A DNA stretch of 50,773 nucleotides from CAIKZY01 sp044374195 (GTDB lineage: Bacteria; Actinomycetota; Actinomycetes; S36-B12): NCBI GenBank assembly GCA_044374195.1, contig JBILOY010000016.1, positions 1 through 50,773 of the forward strand. The letters run 5' to 3'. The number at the start of each line of letters is the position of its first letter. The stretch's first letter is position 1. The translations under genes were made by a program, and so were the position numbers. The notes under the pieces are model-generated. The model did no database searches. It saw only the letters and a program-made list of their open reading frames with translations, and had not been told where the DNA came from. Below are positions 17,654 to 24,324 of the stretch, in pieces.

Positions 17654-19009
17654 TCAGGCGCTGGCGGAACCGTCAGTAATCGGCACGGGTGCGGGCGCTG
17701 TCGTGTCTACGGTGCCGGTGACACTTCGCAGCGCTGACTTCTTCAGCCACTTGTCCCACGGGATGTTCCACAGGCCGCCAGGACCGTTGCCCGGCTCGAC
17801 TGTTTCGCCACCGGTATTCATGTAGATCGAGACATCGCCTGGAATGGTTTTGTCATATATCCACTTGGCGTCCTCGACTCGCATGTTCGTGCAGCCGTGG
17901 GAGCCATTCCAGCGCCCGAGGCGACTAAGCGCCCACGGGGCGGCGTGCATGAACTCACCCGTGGGGGTCAGGCGTGTGTTCCAGGGAATGTCCTTGAGCT
18001 CGTAGTACTCGGGGTTCGTGGTGTCATCGGCCGTCGTGAGATCCAAGGACACGCTCGTGTAGGTGTGCTTGGGCTCCTTGCGAGTACTGATCACCTTGAC
18101 CCCATTGCGGGTCTCCCACTCCTTCTTGCCCAGCGAGACCGGGAAGGTCTTGACCAACTTGTCGTTGACGTAGACCTTCATCTGAGAGGTCTTGCCGTCA
18201 ACTTTGATGACCATGCGACGCGCGGTCGTAAATGTGTAGGTGGTGCCCAGGGTCGGTGAGCCGATCACGTAGGTGGAACCTGTCTTGCCCAGCACTGCGC
18301 GATCCATGGTCGAGATGATGTCGATGCGGGCGTTGCCCGGCCACCACGACTTCGGACGGAACATCACCGAGCGGTCATCAAGCCACCCCCATGAACCCGG
18401 GACGACATAGGGACGACCGAGTTGATCGGTTGTCTTCACGCTCAGATGTCGCTCGACAACAGCCTTGCCGGGAATCGCCCGGTTGAAAGTCAGCTTCGGA
18501 AGTGTTCCGACGCCAAGCGGAGCAGTTGCTCGCACGGATAGACCAAGGTCATTGCCGGCCGGGTTGAACACCGCGGTCGCCCAGACCCGCGGGGACGGCA
18601 GCGTGGCGGGCTTGTCAGGATCAGGCCCCGGCGGCGCGACAGGCACTCCGGTGACCGCGAGACTGGCCGGGCCTGGGCCAGCGGCGTTGACGGCCCGGAT
18701 CTGAACGGAGTAGGTGTTCCCATTGATGAGGTTCACCAGCGAACATGTGCCCGCCGAGTCGGAGCACGTCGGCCAGTTGGCGCCACCGTCGACTGACGCC
18801 TGGTACGACGTGATCGGGCTGCCGCCGTTCGAGGCGGGAAGTGAATAGGTGACGACCAGCGTGCCTGTGGTCGTAGGCGTGACCGCCGTGATCGTGGGGG
18901 CATCGGGGTAGGTCGGGGCCGCCTGGGCGGGTGCCGCCAGCACAGCAGACGAGAGAGCGAAGGCGAGGGCAGCGCCCACGACCACACGAAGCTTCACGTA
19001 TTTCCCCAC
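17654..19009 (-). CDS. L,D-transpeptidase with N-terminal fibronectin type III domain
   Basis: Secreted peptidoglycan cross-linking enzyme (YkuD fold) that forms 3-3 cross-links or attaches proteins. The 451-residue precursor has a signal peptide ending APAQAA, an FnIII domain (about 35-125; ITSYQASVDGG and NTYSVQIRAVNAAGPGP are diagnostic), an Ig-like LDT domain (about 150-260), and the catalytic domain with EFMHAAPW and SHGCTNMR; Cys373 is the nucleophile. Two GTG starts are possible (19009 and 18997). The C terminus is rich in Ala, Pro and Thr. The FnIII module is uncommon for this enzyme and may bind wall polymers. No cotranscribed partner. Confidence 0.92.
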   Translation of the reverse strand: MGKYVKLRVVVGAALAFALSSAVLAAPAQAAPTYPDAPTITAVTPTTTGTLVVTYSLPASNGGSPITSYQASVDGGANWPTCSDSAGTCSLVNLINGNTYSVQIRAVNAAGPGPASLAVTGVPVAPPGPDPDKPATLPSPRVWATAVFNPAGNDLGLSVRATAPLGVGTLPKLTFNRAIPGKAVVERHLSVKTTDQLGRPYVVPGSWGWLDDRSVMFRPKSWWPGNARIDIISTMDRAVLGKTGSTYVIGSPTLGTTYTFTTARRMVIKVDGKTSQMKVYVNDKLVKTFPVSLGKKEWETRNGVKVISTRKEPKHTYTSVSLDLTTADDTTNPEYYELKDIPWNTRLTPTGEFMHAAPWALSRLGRWNGSHGCTNMRVEDAKWIYDKTIPGDVSIYMNTGGETVEPGNGPGGLWNIPWDKWLKKSALRSVTGTVDTTAPAPVPITDGSASA

Positions 19010-19105
19010 AAAAGATCCACGGCTGAGCCGACTACCTCACTACTGTACGTCGGCTTTTCGCGTGGGCAAAAACCGGCCGAATCGGCGCACTTCGTGAGGG
19101 ATTCC

Positions 19106-20599
19106 CTACAGCTGAATCCAGGTCGACTTCATGTCCATGAACTTGTCCAGGGCATGCAGGCTCTTATCCCTGCCGAAGCCGGACATCTTCACTCCCCCGA
19201 ATGGGAAGGTCATATCGCCTTCCTCGTAGCAGTTCACCCAGCAGACGCCGACCTTGAGCGCACGTGAAACGCGGTGGGCACGGGAGAGGTCATTCGTCCA
19301 GACTCCCGAGGCCAGCCCGTAATCGGTTGAGTTAGCGATGCGGATCGCTTCCTCCTCGGTGGAGAAGGTGCTGATAGCCAGCACTGGGCCGAAGACTTCG
19401 TTCTGCGCGATGTATCCGTCAGGAGAAACCTGATCGAAGACGGTCGGCGGGTAATAGCAGCCGCCTGTCTCGACCAGTGTCGGAGCGCCGCCGATGACCA
19501 GGCGCGAGCCCTCCCCCTTGGCCTGCTCCACCATCGCGTGCACGCGCCCGAGGTGGGTGGCATTGACCAGGGCGCCTGCGGGAGCTCCTGCAGCAAGCGG
19601 ATTCGTCGGCTGCATGGTCTCGGCGATCGCGAGCACGCGCTGCACGACCTCGTCGTGCAGGCTCTCATGAACGAGCAGTCGCGATCCCGCCGTGCACATC
19701 TCGCCTTGGTTGAAGAAGATCGACCAGGCTGCGGTGTTCGCGGCTCTCTCGACATCGGCGTCAGGAAAGATGATGTTCGCGCTCTTGCCGCCGAGCTCGA
19801 GCCACACGCGCTTTAGGTTCGACTTCGCTGCGGCCTCCATGATCGATCGACCAACATTGGTCGAGCCGGTGAAGGCCAGGACATCGACATCACGGTGAGC
19901 GGAGAGCGCCGCCCCTGCATCGACGCCGAGTCCGTTAACAACGTTGAGGACGCCCGGCGGAATGCCGGCCTCGAGAGCGAGCTTGGCCAACAGCAAGGCG
20001 GAGAGCGGTGACTGCTCAGCCGGCTTCAGGACAACAGAGCAGCCGGCAGCCAGCGCCGGGCCCAGCTTCCAGGCAGCCATGACCAACGGGAAGTTCCAGG
20101 GGACGATCGCACCGACAACACCAGCGGGCTCGCGGGTGATCAGTGCGAGGGAGTTCGGCTCGGTATGCGGGATCTCGTCGAGGATCTTGTCAATGGCTTC
20201 GCCGTTCCACCGAATCGTGTTGGCGACCGAGCGAAGGTCGATAGTCCAGGACTCATGAGCCGGCTTGCCCATCTCGAGGGTCTGCAGCACCGCGAGCTCC
20301 TCGCGATGGGCAGTGATGAGATCGGCCCAGGCGATGAGCACGGCCTTGCGCTCAGCAGGGGCGGTACGAGACCAACGGCCATCCTCAAATGCTGTTCGAC
20401 CATTGGCCACGGCGCGATCGATATCCACGGCGGAACCCAAGGCAATGGAGCGGATCACGGAGCCATCGATGGGGCTCACGACATCAAGACGCTTGCCATC
20501 GACAGCTGGCACCCACTGTCCGTCGATGAGCAATTCGGTGGGGGTGTCGAGGCGACCGGCTAGTGATGCCCAGTCGGTCAGCGCGCCGGTGGTGGTCAT
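19106..20599 (-). CDS. aldehyde dehydrogenase, PuuC-like
   Basis: NAD(P)-dependent aldehyde dehydrogenase of 497 residues. It resembles gamma-glutamyl-gamma-aminobutyraldehyde dehydrogenase PuuC of putrescine breakdown, especially the C-terminal GDMTFPFGGVKMSGFGRDKS and the LHALDKF end. Catalytic residues: Asn169 (VPWNF), Lys192, Glu268 (ELGGKSAN), Cys302 (GEMCTAGSRL). The start follows a strong AGGAGG four bases before ATG. No other putrescine genes (puuA, puuB, puuD) are in the window, so the actual substrate is open. Confidence 0.9.
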   Translation of the reverse strand: MTTTGALTDWASLAGRLDTPTELLIDGQWVPAVDGKRLDVVSPIDGSVIRSIALGSAVDIDRAVANGRTAFEDGRWSRTAPAERKAVLIAWADLITAHREELAVLQTLEMGKPAHESWTIDLRSVANTIRWNGEAIDKILDEIPHTEPNSLALITREPAGVVGAIVPWNFPLVMAAWKLGPALAAGCSVVLKPAEQSPLSALLLAKLALEAGIPPGVLNVVNGLGVDAGAALSAHRDVDVLAFTGSTNVGRSIMEAAAKSNLKRVWLELGGKSANIIFPDADVERAANTAAWSIFFNQGEMCTAGSRLLVHESLHDEVVQRVLAIAETMQPTNPLAAGAPAGALVNATHLGRVHAMVEQAKGEGSRLVIGGAPTLVETGGCYYPPTVFDQVSPDGYIAQNEVFGPVLAISTFSTEEEAIRIANSTDYGLASGVWTNDLSRAHRVSRALKVGVCWVNCYEEGDMTFPFGGVKMSGFGRDKSLHALDKFMDMKSTWIQL

Positions 20600-20656
20600 G
20601 TGTCCTCCTGATCGGTGTCCAGGAAGGCTACACCGATCGGCAGTTTCGTTCGTTCC

Positions 20657-20971
20657 CTAATGATCAAGTGGCTTGGCGGCGCGCATCTCGATCAGGCATG
20701 CCAATGCGCCGGCCACGAGTGCGACGATGATGGTCGAAGGCCAGGCCCCGACGAGCTTGGCAAATGGGTGCGAAAGCACGAAGGCCACGAAGTAGACGAC
20801 CACCCCGAGCACTGCAGCGAGGAGGCCGAGAGTGCGCCACCACTTCCATGCGCACCACAGGCCGCCGAGCACCAGCACGATGCCCCCGAGCCAGACCACG
20901 CCCGTCGCCCGGGCCACCGCGAATCCGACGATCAAAGTGGCCGAGGCGACGAGCGGGATCCGAAAGCGCAT
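20657..20971 (-). CDS. small membrane protein of unknown function
   Basis: A 104-residue protein with three to four hydrophobic segments (about 4-22, 26-44, 48-68, 78-98) and few charges. I do not recognise the family. It lies 9 bp downstream of the 165-residue gene on the same strand, so the two probably form an operon. There is no clear ribosome site before the ATG, consistent with coupling. Confidence 0.6.
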   Translation of the reverse strand: MRFRIPLVASATLIVGFAVARATGVVWLGGIVLVLGGLWCAWKWWRTLGLLAAVLGVVVYFVAFVLSHPFAKLVGAWPSTIIVALVAGALACLIEMRAAKPLDH

Positions 20972-20980
20972 GCGGGCAGG

Positions 20981-21478
20981 CTAGCTCGCGACGCGAGCGG
21001 CGTGTACCTCGGCTTCCTTGACGCAGGTCTCCAGCGCAGTCACTGCAGAGGTCAGCTGGCCATCCCAATGCCCCGCACGCACGCACCACATCACTGAGTC
21101 CTGTGACTCGACGAGCGCATCGCGCATTCCCTTAGGCCCACTTGCGCCGAGGCGTCCAAGCACGCGTTCTGCCGCCGCCACCCAGGTGTGCGATACCTGA
21201 AGATGCGAGATCTCCTTGGTGAAATCGCGCACCATCGAGGCAGCATGCGGAACATCGGGCGAGATGTCGTGCAGGCGCTGCTGCACGTGATCAATGGCTT
21301 CGAGGAAGTCGATACGCATGGCTTCATGGATCGCAGATCTGCGAACATCATGTGTGAGGTCTTCGCACATCGTCTTGGCGGCTGATTTAGCCGCGAACAA
21401 ACGGTCAGATGATCGATGAGGAACTTTCTTTGCAGCGGTGCGGCTCAGCCGACTCGGACCTGTGGACTGCTGTGACAT
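20981..21478 (-). CDS. hypothetical helical protein
   Basis: A 165-residue, mainly helical cytoplasmic protein that I do not recognise. The N terminus is basic and Ser-rich (SRLSRTAAKKVPHRSSDR), then helices with three Cys and several His. The start ATG at 21478 has AAGGAG six bases upstream; the in-frame start at 21493 lies before that site and is less likely. Operon with the small membrane protein 9 bp downstream. Function unknown. Confidence 0.6.
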   Translation of the reverse strand: MSQQSTGPSRLSRTAAKKVPHRSSDRLFAAKSAAKTMCEDLTHDVRRSAIHEAMRIDFLEAIDHVQQRLHDISPDVPHAASMVRDFTKEISHLQVSHTWVAAAERVLGRLGASGPKGMRDALVESQDSVMWCVRAGHWDGQLTSAVTALETCVKEAEVHAARVAS

Positions 21479-21786
21479 TTTGCGCTCCTTCACTCTGGGC
21501 GATGGATACGAATCACGGCCAGGCGTACCTGGTCATTTCCTGTTCTACTCCCCTTTTTGCGCCCACGCCGCAGAACTCGCCAGGATTTTCAGGCCCTGAC
21601 ATTCCCCTGACACAACCCCTGCACATGACCATTCCAAAGCGATGCCCCCGGCCGATTGGCAGGGGGCATCGTCACGCGAGGACAAAAAGGTACGAACTAC
21701 TTCTCGACCATGTTCGCCGCGCTACTTAGCGTCATTGGCATGAGCCCGTGGCCACGAGCCGGACGTGCTCGTGTCGTCTGAGCACA
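21479..21786. other. 308-bp intergenic region
   Basis: Between two leftward genes. It contains the promoter for the 165-residue gene and the strong hairpin at 21640-21671. No tRNA-like fold and no convincing small gene were seen. Confidence 0.5.
21640..21671 (-). terminator. hairpin terminator of the GAF-LuxR gene
   Basis: Perfect 10-bp stem CGATGCCCCC (21640-21649) with GGGGGCATCG (21662-21671) and a 12-base loop, 116 bp downstream of the leftward LuxR-type gene. The tail on the minus strand (GCTTTGG) is only weakly T-rich, so the strand is inferred from the gene order. Confidence 0.5.
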
Positions 21787-22683
21787 CTAGGCCGAAGTGA
21801 CAGACACGAGAGTTATCTTTTCTGTCTCAGCGCGTTGGGCTCGAGCCAACGCCGCCACCTGACCCCGGCCATCGACGCCCAGCGTTCGATAGATCGCCAT
21901 GGTCTCCTGGCGGATAGTCGACTCGCTGAAGCCCACCACGTGTGCAATCTGCGCGTTGGTCCGGCCCGCGCAGATGTGATCGAGAACAGTCGCCTGCCGA
22001 ACGGTGAGATCCAAGATCCCGGAGGGACTGCCACGATCGCTCGTGATTGCCGCAGCACCGGAGGGATGGCGTCGCTCCGCGGTCGCCCATCGGTTCTGAC
22101 TAATCCCTGAAGCGAGCTGAAGCCGCATGTAAAGCGCAATGAGCGCGACAATGGCCTCGAAGTCGGCCGTCAACGGCGACTGCAACGAATGCTCATCAAA
22201 GAAGAGCTGAATCGCCCCGATGCGTTCACCTCGCGAGCTGATCGGCCAAATCGCTGTTGGAACCAGCAGGAAGCCACGCAAGGAGAACTCTGGGAAAAGC
22301 TCTCGAATCCCGGCTGCATGAGCGTGGAAGGTGGGTTGTCCCGAGCGGATAGCTTCGGCGAGCGGTGACAGATCCGCTGCAGTCTGCTCCGCGCAGGCCG
22401 CAAGACTTTCCTCGTCGAGTCCGAAAGAACCGGCGATTCTCAGGGATCCGCTTGTCTCGAGAACGCTGATTAATGCGCCAATTGGTCGGGACTCCGCAGC
22501 GACATTCAAGGTGAGGTGCCGACAGAGGGATTGCGGGTTCGGGGTTCCACCGAGGAATTCAATTGCGTCGAGAAGCACATCAGCGCTGGGCTTGTCCAGA
22601 AAGGCATTCCAGGTTGTGCTCTCCAGGACTCTTTCTCCTGGCTCGTGATTCTCTTCATGTCCGGTCATGCCGCGGGTGCCCAT
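21787..22683 (-). CDS. GAF-domain LuxR-type transcriptional regulator
   Basis: A 298-residue regulator with an N-terminal GAF-like sensor (about 30-190; GALISVLETSGSLRIAGSFG and GERIGAIQLFFDE fit the fold) and a C-terminal LuxR helix-turn-helix (LTVRQATVLDHICAGRTNAQ, then IAHVVGFSESTIRQETMAIY). I chose ATG 22683 because GGGGGAGGGGG precedes it by four bases; the start at 22716 would include that site. No receiver domain, so it is not a classical response regulator; the ligand is unknown. A second protein of the same architecture is at 40976. A CCTGA-CA-TCAGG dyad upstream may be its operator. Confidence 0.88.
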   Translation of the reverse strand: MGTRGMTGHEENHEPGERVLESTTWNAFLDKPSADVLLDAIEFLGGTPNPQSLCRHLTLNVAAESRPIGALISVLETSGSLRIAGSFGLDEESLAACAEQTAADLSPLAEAIRSGQPTFHAHAAGIRELFPEFSLRGFLLVPTAIWPISSRGERIGAIQLFFDEHSLQSPLTADFEAIVALIALYMRLQLASGISQNRWATAERRHPSGAAAITSDRGSPSGILDLTVRQATVLDHICAGRTNAQIAHVVGFSESTIRQETMAIYRTLGVDGRGQVAALARAQRAETEKITLVSVTSA

Positions 22684-22730
22684 GACACCCCCTCCCCCTA
22701 AGCGAATGACGAACATGTCGAAATCGCTAA

Positions 22731-22812
22731 TGTCAACGTAGTCCGCAAGCGTGAAGGCAAGAGTCCATGCTGCACATTTGACCGAACATTGGACAGGCTT
22801 CCTGACATCAGG
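22731..22812 (-). promoter_or_regulatory. probable promoter and operator region of the GAF-LuxR gene
   Basis: On the minus strand a TTGACA hexamer (22736-22731) lies about 50 bp before the start. Further upstream is the dyad CCTGACATCAGG (22801-22812), flanked by two GGACA copies. A clear -10 box is not evident. Autoregulation is only a suggestion. Confidence 0.35.
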
Positions 22813-22935
22813 ACACAGGTTTCTGCTAACTCCTTAGCGCACCTGAGCGATGCGAGATGTTCGCCATCCCCTTCTCGACCAGCAGCCAAGCGAACTTCAG
22901 TTCATTGACCCCGGTCACGAGCGACTGAGCGGGGC

Positions 22936-23703
22936 TCAGCCCTCAGTCCGGAGCCGATACTCCGCGATCAATTCAGTGCCGGCCGTTGCCGGCTCGAAAA
23001 GGAGTTCATTCATCTCGGTCACGACCTGCTCATGCACCATCCGCGAGTAAAGATCAGTGAAGACATGCGCTTCGTCATCAGCCCAGCCCTCGAGTGCCGC
23101 GTTGACCACATCGCGCGGGTCCGCCTTGGCGATCTCGTAGGTGGCGATGATGTCGGTGTTCGTGAAACCCGGGTGAACGTTCGAGACCTTGACACCTACC
23201 TTGCGCATGTCCTCGCGCAAACCCATGCCCATGAAGGTTGCCGCCGACTTGCTCGCGCTGTACATCGGCCCGCCACGTGACATGGCCAGCGCTGCCGTGG
23301 ACTGCACGAGGATCACGCCACCTTGCCGCTCGATGATTCCCGGCAGCAAGCCGGCGATCAGCCGACGCGGACCAAAGACGTGCACTTCGAAGAGCTCGCG
23401 CACGAAGGCATCGTCGAGTTCATGAACGCTTCCGCTGCCACCTCGCCCGGCATTCGAGATCAGCAGGTCAACATCACCTGTCTGCGCGATGACTTCATCG
23501 ACCTGTGCAGGCTCGGCCACATCGAGTCGCAGCGTGACGACTCGCGAGCCATACTTTTCCGCGGCCCACTGGAGACTCTCGGTCTTGCGGGCGCAGGCAT
23601 AGACCTTCGCGGCACCCGACTCCATCAGTGCATCGACGAAACAAGCACCGATTCCGCGATTCGCGCCCGTGACCAGTCCTACCTTGCCTTCGAACTCGAA
23701 CAC
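22936..23703 (-). CDS. short-chain dehydrogenase/reductase
   Basis: NAD(P)-dependent SDR of 255 residues. The Rossmann glycine motif is TGANRGIG, the NNAG equivalent is SNAGRG, and the catalytic residues are Ser in VQSTAALA and Tyr/Lys in YSASK. The start is GTG 23703, with GAGGGG five bases upstream; an upstream GTG at 23718 is less well placed. The substrate cannot be read. A short CTGAGC-GGG-GCTCAG hairpin overlaps its stop and could aid termination. It is not obviously in an operon. Confidence 0.88.
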   Translation of the reverse strand: MFEFEGKVGLVTGANRGIGACFVDALMESGAAKVYACARKTESLQWAAEKYGSRVVTLRLDVAEPAQVDEVIAQTGDVDLLISNAGRGGSGSVHELDDAFVRELFEVHVFGPRRLIAGLLPGIIERQGGVILVQSTAALAMSRGGPMYSASKSAATFMGMGLREDMRKVGVKVSNVHPGFTNTDIIATYEIAKADPRDVVNAALEGWADDEAHVFTDLYSRMVHEQVVTEMNELLFEPATAGTELIAEYRLRTEG

Positions 23704-23928
23704 GCTGGCCCCTCGCACCTAGGTGTGGTGCAGCCTAGCCATCAGACACGAGCGACCTGACGGAGCAACCGACCCGTACGCAGACGAATGCGCGATTGTC
23801 GGGGCCGGCTGCATCGAGATTTTCCTGATGCGCGTTACTGATGGCCGTTACTGATGTTGTGAATGTGTCCCAGTGTTACTGGAGTAGCGTTCGACGAAAA
23901 AAGATTTTGAATTTCTTGGAAAAAGCTC
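23704..23928. other. intergenic leader before the RNA gene
   Basis: About 225 bp between the SDR gene and the RNA promoter. It is more A/T-rich from 23860 on, including an A6 run near 23897. It may hold the SDR promoter; I see no gene in it. Confidence 0.4.
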
Positions 23929-23957
23929 TTGCACGCGAAGTGTTGCGGGGGTACAAA
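23929..23957 (+). promoter_or_regulatory. sigma-70-type promoter of the RNA gene
   Basis: TTGCAC (23929-23934) and TACAAA (23952-23957) separated by exactly 17 bases. Each hexamer is close to consensus. Transcription should begin near 23964, just where the GC-rich structured region starts. Confidence 0.65.
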
Positions 23958-23963
23958 TCTCCT

Positions 23964-24208
23964 ACCGAGCCGCAAGGCGAGGGTCAGCACCAAGATCGAA
24001 GGCCCGCCCGGGGAAGGTCCGGGGCTCCACATGCTGGTGGGGTGGCAGCGAAGAAGGGCTGAGGCGGTACAGGGAGACGGCAGCGCGGCAACGCGAGGCG
24101 AGCGGCGACGGACAGCATCCGGCGCAGGCCCCGAGAAATCGGACGAAACTCGAGCAGCCAACGCGAAGACCCCTCGAACTCATACTTCGAGGGGTCTTCG
24201 TACTTTTA
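23964..24208 (+). ncRNA. structured non-coding RNA, family not assigned
   Basis: A roughly 245-nt transcript bounded by a good promoter and a strong terminator, with no convincing coding frame. Local hairpins are visible: GCC-GCAA-GGC (23969-23978), a CUCCAC/GUGGGG stem near 24025-24041, CAGC/GCTG (24046-24061), CGCG-GCAA-CGCG (24084-24095), and CCGA-GAAA-TCGG (24131-24142). Three of these end in GNRA tetraloops, the kind used in tertiary contacts, which points to a compact folded RNA. It lacks the RNase P signatures (ACAGAA, GGTAAGGGTGAAA), the tmRNA ends and the SRP GGAAG core. It could be a known ornate class such as the raiA motif of Actinobacteria and Firmicutes; I cannot confirm this by eye. 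The downstream gene has its own start site, so a riboswitch is less likely. Confidence 0.72.
24164..24208 (+). terminator. strong intrinsic terminator of the RNA gene
   Basis: A 15-bp perfect stem, 24164-24178 with 24186-24200, around the loop CTCATAC, followed by TACTTTTA. It is the strongest rightward terminator in the window and separates the RNA from the ABC gene. Confidence 0.9.
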
Positions 24209-24324
24209 TAGGACACACCCCCCTGGTCATCGTGGAGCCACGCCGAGGAAGCCGCGGCTCAGGTCTAGTGCGGGTCTAGACCACGGGCGATGCGGGAGGC
24301 CGAACCTCCACGTAAGGTGATCGA

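Noticed and set aside
23964..24208. RNase P RNA, tmRNA or SRP RNA
   Set aside because: A GGAAGGTCCGG stretch recalls RNase P, but the other universally conserved RNase P blocks are absent; tmRNA ends and the SRP core are also absent.
23929..24279. Open frames over the RNA gene on both strands
   Set aside because: They run through the terminator or the promoter, have no ribosome site, and the composition is Arg/Gly-rich; the RNA interpretation explains the region better.
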